From assembly GCA_029783825.1 (NCBI GenBank), contig JAREIK010003426.1, positions 1 through 64,000 on the forward strand: a stretch of DNA of 64,000 bases, given 5' to 3'. Of the stretch, positions 1 through 12,064 are shown piece after piece. The first letter of the stretch is position 1, and the number at the start of each line of letters is the position of its first letter. The translations under genes were made by a program, and so were the position numbers. This DNA is from Sapria himalayana. Lineage: Eukaryota; Streptophyta; Magnoliopsida; Malpighiales; Rafflesiaceae. Below the pieces are notes generated by a model, which saw only the letters and a program-made list of their open reading frames with translations, was not told the origin of the DNA and did no database searches.

Positions 1-2401
1 ATAATCCTAATATCAATTCTTTCTCAAGTAAGCTTGGTATTTATGTAGTATGTATGCCAACTTGAATGGAAGTTGAGATTATCGTTAAATTATTTTTCAT
101 GTTTATGGTGTTGTAAATGGTTCACCACCTATTTCCACTTTTTAAATATCTATAACTAATTTATGCATATTTTTAGAATATTTACATTCAAAATGCGGTA
201 GAATTAACAATGATTGTATGATTTACCAATGCCAAAAAGTGCTGCTGTTAGCTTTGCACCAACACACTTTAATTCTTGTATTACAAAAGTAATATCATCA
301 AATCAAACTGAGTTTAAAAATGAAAGGAAGACAAAAAGTTGACACTTAATCATACTAACCTTGGTCAAAAGAAAAGTTGCCCATGGGGCAAATGCAGAAA
401 AAATTCGGTCCAGTGAATAAACTAACAGTCTTGATAGATATAGGAAAATTGAACAAATTCAGTATCATGGTATTAAGTAATCAACAAGTAATTATAACAT
501 AATAAAAATAAATTAATAAAAGATACTCTAGGGAGTTTACTAGTAGATATCTGATTGATATAAATGAGAATTTGTTGAGCAGTAGATTCCAAGGACTCAC
601 TTGCATTTTTTCTCGGCTGTTAAAGTCAATCCTAGGTACACAGTTCCTCCTATCACCTGCTAAAGTGGATACCTAATATTAATAAATGGTAAGAATAGCG
701 AGCTTAAATTTTTCAAAAAAATAAATGGAAAAAAATTATCTTGTGTGAGATTGATCAAAATTATCAAGTTAGATCATCAAACCAATTTCAAAATCATATA
801 TTCTATTCATCGTCAAAAACTGAAAGCATGGACAAATAATGCAACAAATGCTAACACAACATGAGGTCTTCAAATTGAAAGAACACTAATTAGGTTATGA
901 TTCATGATACTTGTTTAAATACAGAAAATACAGAAAATATTGCCTCCTTGATGCTATTTTGGTTGGCCACCAATTAGGTTATCGTTCATATTTAACTTGT
1001 TTAAATTTTAAAATATTAATATTTATTTATTTATTTGTTATTTTAAGATTGCATATTTTATTTTAAATTTAATATTATTTTTATTTTCTTTTTAATTTAC
1101 TATAATAATTTACTCGATGTTTTATTTCTTATAAATTTTAGTAGAGGCAATAGTAAAACTTCAATTAAAATCAACATAGGATCAGTTTGGTAGTGATTTC
1201 AAAAGTATTAATAAAATAATTTTAATTGCATTGAGAACAAAAAATATTAATAGAAATATTTTTCAAACTTTTTTCAAATAGTAAAAAAATACCTGAAGTA
1301 TTCCTTTAATAAACACTAGGAGATATTTTTAGTATAACTCGTTAAAGTTTTTGGATGTAATTAAAACATCAATTTATTTATCCTTAAATATCAATTTATT
1401 TTATTTTAAATTTAATGAAAAATATAATTTTTTTATAATTTAAATATTTCAAAACTTTTAGTAATAATTTTTTAAAAAAATTTCTATAATCATTAATTTT
1501 TTTTTAATGTTTTATTAATATAAATATTTACTTGTTTATTTGTTAATTTAGATTTTTTTTGTAAATATTTGTTTTAGAAGCATATAAATAATGAGTTTAG
1601 GTTTTTATTAACACAAATGTTTATGTATGTTCATTTATTATTTCAAATATTTTAAAAAATGTTTATAATTATAGAATTAATTATTTAATTTATTTATTAA
1701 AACAAATATTTAAACATCTTTATAAATTAATTCAAAAAATATTATTTATATTTTTTTAAAATTTTATTATCATCAAAATAGTTATTTTAGTCTTTATTAA
1801 TATAAATTGTTATTCATATTTATATATATTTGAAATTATTTATTTATAATATCTTATTTTTATAATTATATGAGGAGAAGGTGTCTTTCAAGGATCCCAC
1901 ATCCGTAGACCATGACAAACTTTAATACACAATTTCATCATATATTAAAACAAATAATATAAAAAACAAAAAAAAATAATTCAGTAGAGATTAATGATAG
2001 ATATAATTTCGAGCTAAATAACTAGGGAAAATCCGTAGCTAAATATATATTTTTTGTGAAAATAATAATTTAAGAACTAATCGCTTGTTATTAATATATA
2101 ATTATAAAAATATTAATCCAGATAACAATTTAGCGAGAGATTTTTGTCGAGCTAATTAGTTAGAGAAAATCCATCTCTAATGTCATTGCTAAATTTGCCA
2201 CCAATCATTGTGCAAAATTTATGAAAATATTAGCTAGGGACATTTTTCCATCGAAAATTTTGGTCTCTAATCTATCCCAAATTTGTTATTCAATATAAAA
2301 TCAATATCTCTTGCTATTCCCTAGATAATCTCTCACAAATTAGCTAGGGATTATTTTACGAGCTAAATTTTCGTAGCTATAAAAGATAATTTCTTATAGC
2401 A
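1..2401 (-). mobile_element. CACTA element E1, right (5'-type) end, partial
   Basis: This is the right part of a CACTA (En/Spm) transposon whose left end lies outside the window. The last bases, read on the minus strand, are TGCTATAAGAAATTATC, a decayed form of the CACTACAAGAAAAT tip. The 500 bases inside it carry subterminal motifs of the TTAGCTAGGGA type (about 2154, 2230 and 2340). A block at 1870-1920 containing GTGTCTTTCAAGGATC recurs at the same distance from the tips of E2 and E5. Bases 960-1860 are very AT-rich and match parts of 26030-27370, 40797-42200 and 57540-58300. It is the same end type as the left end of E2, next to the start of the transposase gene, so E1 points to the minus strand. 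Confidence 0.75.
360..656 (-). pseudogene. Possible captured exons of an unidentified gene
   Basis: Two short open segments on the minus strand have splice-like borders. The first, 601-656, follows an AG and is followed by GTGAGT; it reads VIGGTVYLGLTLTAEKKC. The second, 360-421, follows an AG and is followed by GTTAGT; in the joined phase it stays open through NLFTGPNFF. A further open stretch lies near 230-270. I do not recognise the protein. The position inside E1 corresponds to the slot where E3, E4 and E5 hold recognisable host exons, which is the main reason to list it. Chance open segments of this size are common in such DNA. Confidence 0.25.
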
Positions 2402-4237
2402 TATAAAAAATTGATTGATAGATAGATATATAGATAGATAGATATAAGATAGAAAGAAAGATAGATAGATAGATAGACAGATAGAAAAATATATAAATAA
2501 ACAAATAGATATACATATAGATAGATAGCTAGATAGATAGATAGACACATATAAAGCTAGAAAGATAGATAGATAGATAAATAGTCATATAGACACATAG
2601 ACACATAGTCAGATAGATAAATATATAGATTAAAAGAAAGACATATAGACAAATAGATTGATAGAAAATTGATAGATAGAGAGATTGATAGATAGATAGA
2701 CAGATAGATAGACAAATAGATAGATAGACAGATAAACAAATTAATAGATAGATAGAAAGATAGATAGATAGACAGGTCGATAGATAGAAAAATAGAGAAA
2801 TAGTTAGATAGATAGAAAGATAGATAGATAGACAGCTAGATCTATAGAAAGAACGAAAGTAAACAGATAGACAGATAGATAGATAGATAGTTAGTTAGTT
2901 AGATAGATTAATTGATTGATTGATTGACAAATATACTGATATATAGATAGATAGATAGATATATAGATAGTTAAATTAATAGATAGAATGATAGATAGAA
3001 AGATGGACAAATTGATAGATAGAAAGATATATAAATAGCTAGACAGACAGACAGATAGATAGATAGAATGATAGATAGATAGATTGATTTATTAATACAT
3101 AGTTTCTTTGATTGATTGATTAATTGATCAATAGATAGATAAATAGATAGATAGATAGATAGATAGAAAAATTAATAGATAGACAAATTGATAGATAGAC
3201 AAATAGACTGATAGATAGATATATAGATTGATAGATTGATTGGTAGATAGATAGGTAGATTGATAGATAGATAGATAGATAGAAAGACATATAGAAAGAT
3301 ATACATATATGTAGATAGATAAATAGAAAAATAAATAGATAGAAACATAGTCTGATAGACAAATAGACAAATAGATAGATATACTAATAGATATTTAGAT
3401 AGATAGATAAATTGATAGATAGATAGATCAATTCAAAGAAATAAAGACAAATAGATAGCTATATAGATAGTTAAATAGATAGACAAATAGATAATACATA
3501 TATAGATAGAAAGATAGATAGATTGTTAGACAGATAGATAGATAGATAGATAAAAGATAGATAGATAAAAGATAGATAGATAAAAGATAGATAGACAAAT
3601 ATATGAATAAAATGATAGATAGATATACATATAGATAGATAGAAGGAATGATAGAAAGAAAGAAAGAAAGATATAAAGATATATAGACAAATATATATAT
3701 TGACAAATAAATAGATAGATGAATAGGTAGTTTGATAGAAAGATAGATAGACAGACAGATAGAAAGATAGATATATAGATAAAAAAATAGATAAATAGAT
3801 AGATAGACCATTAAATAGAGAGAGAAAAAGAGAAAGATAGAGAGATAAATTGACAAAGAGACAGACAGATAGATAGATATATAGAAAGAAAGAAACATAG
3901 AAAGATAGATGGACAAATAGAGAAAGAAAGATGGATAGATCATATAGATATATAGACAAATAGATACATAGATAGATAGAAAGATAAAAAGATAGATAGA
4001 TAAATAGATATAACGATAAATAGATAGATAGATAAATAGATAGATAGATACAAAGAAAGTAAGATACATAGAATATTAGACAGATAATTAGGCACATAAA
4101 TAATTAAAAAGATAGATATTTAAAAAGATATATAAATAAACAAATAGATAGATATACATATAGATAGATAGAAATTAAGATAGATAGGTATATAAAAAGA
4201 TAATTAGATAAATAGATAGAAAGAAAAATAGATAGAC

Positions 4238-4270
<33 letters not shown>

Positions 4271-4593
4271 CATAGACATATAGATAGATAGACAGATAGA
4301 TAAATATATATTATGTTAATAGATAGAAAAATTTATAGACTTATAGATAAATAGATAGTTAGATATATAGATAGATAGATAAATCCAAAAATAGATAGAT
4401 ATAAAGATAGATAGATATATAGATAGATAATTAGATAGATAGATAGATAAACAGATAGATAAATACACAAATACATAAATAGATATAAAGATAGATAGAT
4501 AAATGGATAGATAGGTTGATTGATTAATAGAGAGATAACTAGAAAGATAGATAGATAGATAAATAGATAGATAGATATACAGAGAGATAGACA

Positions 4594-4649
<56 letters not shown>

Positions 4650-7190
4650 GGTATATAAATAGAATGAAAGGTAGATGGATAGATAGATTGATTGATTGAT
4701 TGATATATAGATAGATATATAGTTATATAGATAAATTGCTTGATACACAGATAAATAGATAGACAGAGAGAATGAAAAGCAGATTGATAGATAGACATAT
4801 TGATAGATAAATAGATAGACAGATAGAAAAGTAGACATACAGATAGATAGATAGATAGATATATAGATAGACTGATAGATAGATAGATAGATAGACAGAC
4901 AAACAGATAGATAGAAAGATAGAAAGATAGATAGACTGACAGATATAAAGATAAATAGATAGATATGTAGGTAGGTAGAGAGATAGAAAGATAGATAAAT
5001 AGACAGACATATATATAAATATATAGATAGAATGATAGACAAATAAATAGATTTACAGATAAAAATATATTTAGATAGACAAATAGAATGATAGATAGAT
5101 AGATATATAGATAAATAGATAGACAGACAGATAGATATACAAATTAATATATAGATAAATAGTCTAATAGACTGGTAGACTTATAGATAGATATATAGAT
5201 AGATAAACATGTATATAGATAGACAGATATGATGATAGAAAAAAAAATAGATAGATAGGTTGATTCATTGACAGATAGATAGATTGATAAATAGACAAAT
5301 TACAAATAGAAAAATAGACAGATAGAAGGATAGAGAGATAAACAGATTGATTGATAGATATATAGATAAATATATAGATAAATAGATATATACATAGATA
5401 GATAGACAGATAGATAGATAGAAAGTTAGATATACTAAAAGATAGATAGATAGATAGATTGATTGATTGATTGACAGATATACAGATAGACAGACATATA
5501 GATAAATAGATAGATATATAGAAAGATAGATAAATATATAGATTGAAAGATTAATCGATATAGACACATTGACATAAAAATAGATAGATATACATATAGA
5601 TAGTTAGATAAATAGACATATAGATAGATAGACAAGAAGACAGGTAGATAGGTAGACATGTAGATAGTAAAACATTTTGATAGTTAAATAGGTAGGCAGG
5701 TATTAGGTAGAAAAGTAGACATGTAGATAGTTAGATATATAGACAAATATAAAATAGATAGATAGATAGATAGATAGAGTGATAAACAAATAGATAGATA
5801 GTTATAAATATAGATAGATATATAGATAGACATATATACATATAGATACATAGACAGATTGATATAAAGCCAGAAAGATAAAAAGATAGAAAGGTAGAAA
5901 GATAAATAGAAATATAGATAGAAAGACAGAAACATAAATAGATAGATAATAGATAAATAGATAAATAAATATTCAGATAGATATATAGATACAAAGATAG
6001 ATAGCTATACATATTGACAAATAGTCATATAGACAAATAGATAGATAGATAGATAGATATACATATAGATATAATGATTGATTTATAGATAGACAGATAG
6101 ATAGATAGCCTGATAGCCTGATAGACAAAAAGAAAGAAAGAAAGACTTATAAAGAAATAGTTAGATAGATAGATAGACAAATAGAGAAATAGATAAAAAA
6201 ATAGAAAGGTATACAGATAGATTGATAAATACATAGATTAAAAAATATAAAGATAGATATATAGAAAAATAAACAGATACACAAATAGACAGAGAAATAG
6301 ATAGATAGATAGATACACTTATATACATATAGATAACTAAACAGATAAATAATTAGATAGATAGACAAATAGATAGTTAGATATATATATAGATAGATAG
6401 TTAAATAGTTAGACAGATCAATAGATAAACTGATACATAGATAGATAGATTGATATAATTATAAATAGATAAATATATAGACAGACAGACAAATAGATAG
6501 ATAGATAGATAGATAGACATATATATAGATATAAAGATAGATAAATATAGATAGACATATAGACTGATAAAAAGATAGACATATAGACATATAGATAGAT
6601 AGATAGACATATAAATAGATAGATATACAGATATATAGATTGATATTTAAACAAATAGACCATATAGACAGCTAGATAGACAAGATAGATAAATATATAG
6701 ATAGATAGCCAGTTAGCCATATATACAGATAGACAAATAGACAAATATACATAATTACAGATATACAGATAAATAGATAGACATATAGACATACAAACAC
6801 ATAGATAAATAGGTAGATAGATAGACAGACAAACAAACAGACATATAGATAAATACACAAATAGATAGATAGATTGATCGATAAAAAGAAATAAAGAACG
6901 AAAGAAAGATAGATAATTAGGTAGAAAGACAGATACAAAAGATTCAAAGATAGGAAGAATTAAATAAAGAAATTTAGAAAGAAAAAAACAAAATAAATAT
7001 AAAGATAGATAAATAGATAGATAGATTGATAGATAGATAGTTAGATAGATAGATAGATAAATAGATAAATAAAGAGATATATAGATATTTAGAAGGTTGA
7101 TAGATCATTATTTAGATAGATAGATAGACAAATAGATAGATAGACAAACAGATAGATAGATATATAGATAGAAAGATAGATAAATACATA
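2402..7190. repeat. GATA array 1 (degenerate tetranucleotide, 4.8 kb)
   Basis: The stretch is almost entirely imperfect GATA repeats on the plus strand, with frequent GACA, AATA, GATT and GAAA variants and short runs of GATTGATTGATT and GAAAGAAAG. It holds a perfect TA microsatellite at about 4597-4645. Minus-strand open frames of 60 to 213 codons run through it because TATC read in threes gives Tyr-Leu-Ser-Ile in every frame without stops; they have no sign of being genes. The array abuts the E1 tip on the left and the E2 tip on the right. Confidence 0.97.
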
Positions 7191-7265
7191 CACTACAAAA
7201 AAATGTCTATTTAGCTAGTAAAATTTAGCTAGGGATAAATTCCCTAGCTAATTAGCAAGGGATAA
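7191..7265 (+). repeat. E2 left terminal repeat and subterminal motifs
   Basis: The tip CACTACAAAAAAATG is the best preserved 5'-type end in the window. It is followed by AGCTAGT and TTAGCTAGGGA, then CCCTAGCTAATTAGC, an inverted pair centred on an AGCT palindrome. In En/Spm elements, short subterminal repeats of this kind bind the TNPA-like protein; that role here is inferred from the family. The same block in reverse ends E1, E4, E5 and the fragment at 46794-46960. Confidence 0.85.
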
Positions 7266-8394
7266 ACTAGGAAATAACAAGGGATATTTGATTTTACAAT
7301 AAATTAAAATTTTGTAATGGATTAGTGATGAATTAGCATCAGAAATCTTTGAATGAAAATTTTTAGTCACTAAAATATTTGTAGATATTCACGCAGAGAA
7401 AAACTGGAACTTTAGCGATGTATTTAGCTGTAGAAGTTCCTTTGTTAATTAAAATGAGACAAAAATTGTCACAAAATAATTATTTAAATTTATTTTTTTT
7501 AGATTTTATATATAATTGAAAGCGATAATTCCTTAAATATTTATTTTCTCAAAATATATACATTAAGCTAGAGATTTTCCCTGGATATTTGGGCTAGTGA
7601 TAATTTCCATCACTAATATCTAAAAATATTTTTTAAGCATTATTTATTTTAATATTCTATATAATCTTCTATATTAAAGGTATGTCATGATTTATAGATA
7701 AGCGATCCTTAAAAGACACAATCTCCTCATATAATAATAAAAATATGATATTATAAATATAAAATTTAATAAATATACAAATACATATAAAAAATTATAT
7801 TAAATATGTCTAAAATAACTATTTCTTTTTCTAAATTTATTAAAAAATTATACTTAATTTTTTTTGAAATATTTATTTATGATATTTTAATATTTATATT
7901 AAAAAATATTATATAATTTATTAATTTATAATATTTTTTAAAATATTTTAATTAATAAATAAACATAAATAAAATTACTATGAATAAAAAACTAAAACAA
8001 ACAAATATTTTATTAAACTAAAAAATTTATAAAAATATATGAATAAATGAATAAACAAATAAATATTTATTAAAATAAAAGTAAAAAATAATATTTTTAT
8101 TATTATAAGAATTTTTAAAACTATAATCACTAATAGATTTGAAATTTTGAATTATAAAAAAAATTTCAAATTTTTCATAAAATTTATAAGTAAATAATTT
8201 GATATTTTTATATTAATACATAGGTTTTTTAATTAAATCAAAAAAATTGTGATGATTTAAAAAATAAATATTTCATCGTGGCTATTAAATGAATGCTTCA
8301 AAGATTAAATATTATAATGACTAAAAAATTCAAATTTTATGCCTTTATAATTATTTCATGCCATAATAAAATAATATAAGTAAATTTTATGTAG

Positions 8395-8443
<49 letters not shown>

Positions 8444-8689
8444 TGCATGTATGTATGTATGTATGAATACTTTATTATTATATAATATTATTTTATTTAT
8501 TTATGAAATAGTATCATTTATGGTTAAATAAAAATCTATTTCATTTATTTTATTTAAATTATTTATTTTTTATAATTTTTGTTTACTCTTATATTTTTTT
8601 ATCATATATTTACATCCAATTTAGTATTTATATACGGTTTCTTTGAAAAACAAAATGCTAAGACATTAAGCACTTAACATTTTTTCTAT

Positions 8690-8970
8690 CTTTCAATGAC
8701 GAATATATGAGAAGCAAAATGGGACTATGGGAGCAATCTAGAAAATCTACCTCTTCTTGTTACAAAGTAATATTATCATTTTACTTCTCATTTGGAATAC
8801 TATATACATATCTCTGTCTCTCTCAATTTGATTACCACTGGCTGATTTTCATTTTTATAGAATATTCGAGTATAATTTTTTTTAATTTTCCCCAATTTTC
8901 CTTCTTCTTTCTTCTATTTTCATATTACTTATTAGATTTTGACACTGCACCATTAATGAAACAATAAATG
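8690..8970 (+). promoter_or_regulatory. Conserved leader region of the CACTA elements
   Basis: This 280-bp stretch aligns in reverse with 40480-40770 of E4, sharing features such as CACCATTAATGAAACA, a CTCTCTC run followed by TTTGATTACCACT, and a pyrimidine-rich TTTTCTTC tract. In E2 it lies between the 5' subterminal repeats and the transposase genes. An 86-codon open frame covers it (8707-8967), but the E4 copy does not keep that frame, so a 5' untranslated exon or promoter is more likely than a protein. The role is inferred from position and conservation only. Confidence 0.45.
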
Positions 8971-9119
8971 GTCAATGTAAACTTTGTTCTTTTATTGTTT
9001 AAATTGTAGGTTTTTATTGATTTCAAATACTAAATGTTTGCATATTGTTTTCTCCTTCTGTAACTTATGAAAATAAATAATGCTTGATGTTTTCTGCTTC
9101 TGGAACTTTCATAAAAAAT

Positions 9120-10370
9120 ATACTTAATGCTTATGGGTTCTATTTTTCTTGTCTCTAAAATTATTATAAACAGTTAACATTATATATAAAACTTTTATGC
9201 ATTTATTTAATCGTATGACATTATATATAAATGTCTATACTTTAATATATATAAATGTATTACATTATATATAAACACTGGTATGTTTATATAAACATAT
9301 AATGTTATATATAAATTTTTATACATATGTATTAATGATTATAAATATTTATATAACATTTACATAAACCTATCCATTTATATAATTTTATATTTATCAA
9401 TTATATAACATATAAAATGTTTATACATTTTTGTAAACATTTATATGACATTTTAATTTTTATTTAAATATATAATATTTATAATGTTTATATAAATGTG
9501 ATATATATACTATATAAAATTTATAAAAGTGTGATATATATATAATTATATATAAGTAACATTTTAAAAAATATTGTAAACACAAATATTATATCTAAAC
9601 ACTTTTATAATTATATAATAATATGCCTATATAAAAAAGTATTTATAACTATATTTATAATTATGTAAACTATTTTTATAACCATATTCATAACTAAACG
9701 TAACTATTTTTTTAACTATATAATAATTTATAAATATATGTATAATTCTATATACCAATATTTCTAACAAAATATATAATATGTATAATAATATATAGCT
9801 ATATATAATTGTATTTTACTAAATTTATAACTATAAAAACATTATATATAATATATCTTTAACTACATACATATTTATAACTATAAGTGTATAACTATAT
9901 ATAAATATTTGTATAACTATGTAACACTCTATATAATTAAATATAAGTATATTTGTATCTATATATACATATATGTATTAATATAATAAAATCTTAATAT
10001 TTTTTTTATAACATTGTATATATTTATGAATAACTACTTGTAAGAATATATCTATATATAATTATATGTTTAACTATATATAACTCTATTTTTAACTATA
10101 TATAATATAGGTATAAGAACATATAACTATAAATAATTGTCTTTGACTAAATGTATAACTAAAATAACATTATACAAAACAATATTTAAATATATATACC
10201 TATATTTATAAATATAAGTATAACTATATGTATAACCACATATATGTATATTTATAATTACTGTATAACAACATACATCATTATGTTTAACTATGTGTAT
10301 AACTATTTATATATTTTTGTATAACTATATAAAACTCTAAATAATTATAATATAACTATATGAGGCATGC
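9120..10370. repeat. AT-rich palindromic tandem repeats in E2
   Basis: This region is made of many short near-repeats based on words such as TATATAACATTTATATA and AACTATATATAAC, most of them close to palindromic. Matching regions occur in reverse orientation in E4 (39720-40330) and, much expanded, in E5 (52000-54380). All lie on the inner side of the 5' subterminal region. No open frame or other gene signal is visible here. Confidence 0.8.
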
Positions 10371-10480
10371 TTTTTTTTCATGACAATTTTTTTGTAGCTT
10401 GTGGAGATTGAACTTACAACCTCCAAGGAGGCTCACATCTATCTCAAGAATTAGTTTATTGAGCCTTTGGTTTTTGATGT
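10370..10480 (-). repeat. tRNA-related SINE-like relic
   Basis: Read on the minus strand, a GAGGTTGTAAGTTCAATCTC segment resembles the B-box part of a tRNA-derived promoter, with a GGCTCAATAAAC stretch upstream in the place of an A box. Similar pieces are at 36370-36440 and 50590-50720. Both ends are unclear and no A tail is seen, so this is a weak call. Confidence 0.25.
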
Positions 10481-10512
10481 TTAAATGTATATACATATTC
10501 ATTTAATTAATG

Positions 10513-10513
10513 T

Positions 10514-10570
<57 letters not shown>
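10513..10570. repeat. TA microsatellite
   Basis: A near-perfect run of about 29 TA dinucleotides. Other long TA runs are at 4597-4645, 8408-8440, 45952-45988, 46336-46402, 46482-46543, 48291-48320 and 54926-54980. A CA run followed by TA is at 41306-41356. Confidence 0.95.
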
Positions 10571-10574
<4 letters not shown>

Positions 10575-12064
10575 TTTATATATAAAAATAATATATATAT
10601 TGTTTTTTGTGGGTAGATATATATATTTTATTGAACACATGTGGAATAATTTTAAAAAATATTGATTAATATCCAAGCTCAGTTAAATTCATTAAAAAAA
10701 CTGAGACATGAATATTAACAAACATATCAAGTATCATTGAACTTAATTGAATTTTAATTTAAATTAATTATTCATATTAAAAAATTTGTTACAATAAAAA
10801 AAATTGTAATAAATCAAATTAAATATAATTCATCAATATATATATATGGAATACATTTGTATATCATTAGAATGCATCAAAATATGTTGTTTTTGTTATT
10901 CTAATTGAATCTTGAGTATTATCAAACATTGTTACTAATAAATGAGAATTGTTAAAATATTATCATATGCTTATTAAATAATTATTGTAACGCATTGAAA
11001 TAAAACAATAATATTATTTTATCATTTTTTATAGTCCTTAATTAAAATCAAATAATATTTAACATTTTTATTTTGAGTGTCGACAAGATCATTATAACTG
11101 CTAAGGGTTTGTTTTGATTTTGCTATTTGTTATTTTGAAATTATTCTCCGATCTTAACTATTATCGTATATATCATTTTCCATTGAAATAATATAGTAGA
11201 TATTTGTATGTGAATGTTATCATGTAAAGTGAAGTTATTACCACAAGTAAATATATGACCGAAGATCCTCCTCATTCACACAATTTTAATATTGAAGTTA
11301 ATAGTAAATCATTACAAGTACTAAAATCATTAAGCACAAGTATATAAGTGATGGTTATATCAATAATTTTTGATAAATTAATAATTTCCCATCCTTTATA
11401 TTGATTAGGTATTAATTGAGGTGTATGTAAGATTTAATTTCCAAATTATCCTTTGATTGCAGTTTTCCACAAATAATATTACTATTAATGATATGAAATT
11501 TTTTGTCTAATTTGTTTAAATTTGTAAGGCTAGGAATTCTTATTTGTAGCTTGCTTCATATCTATGTTTTATAGTTGAACACTTTGTATGATATGTTTTC
11601 AATTCCAAATATGTTTTTGTTCATGGCTTAATTCTTCATTAATTCATTTGCCAAGAGTTCTTGAAATTGGATATCAATTCCATTAATATATTCTTTTTTT
11701 ATATTCAAAGATTAAATAGAATCACAGTAAAAATTATGCTATTTGATCATCATTGAGGTGTGAGAAGCTTACTCCTTCAAATTTTCAATTTATTTATTAT
11801 TTGCTTTCCTTTCTTGTCTATTCACATATTTTTCTCCCTTCATCTAGTAATAGCGTGATATCTATTAATCTTTGCCATTCTAAAAAAATGCATTATCTAT
11901 TAATGCAGATTCTGCAAATGCATAGCCTCAATATTCACAATATTAAATCTTTAAATAATCATCTATAAGTAATTTTATTTAATAAGTAATATATTTTGAA
12001 GTAATTACATGTTTCATTCAAAATAATAAGTGAGCATTATTCTTTGTAAATAAAACATGACAAA

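Noticed and set aside
2363..7000. Many long minus-strand frames coding Tyr-Leu-Ser-Ile repeats, also in arrays 2 to 7
   Set aside because: TATC repeats read as Tyr-Leu-Ser-Ile in all three frames and hold no stop, while the GATA strand has stops in every frame. The frames follow composition only and overlap each other freely.
2402..7190. A sex-chromosome (Bkm-like GATA/GACA) signal
   Set aside because: GATA and GACA repeats are known from some sex chromosomes, but they also cluster near centromeres and elsewhere; nothing here links the region to sex determination.
8707..8967. An 86-codon frame as a real gene
   Set aside because: The matching block in E4 does not keep the frame; a leader or promoter fits better.
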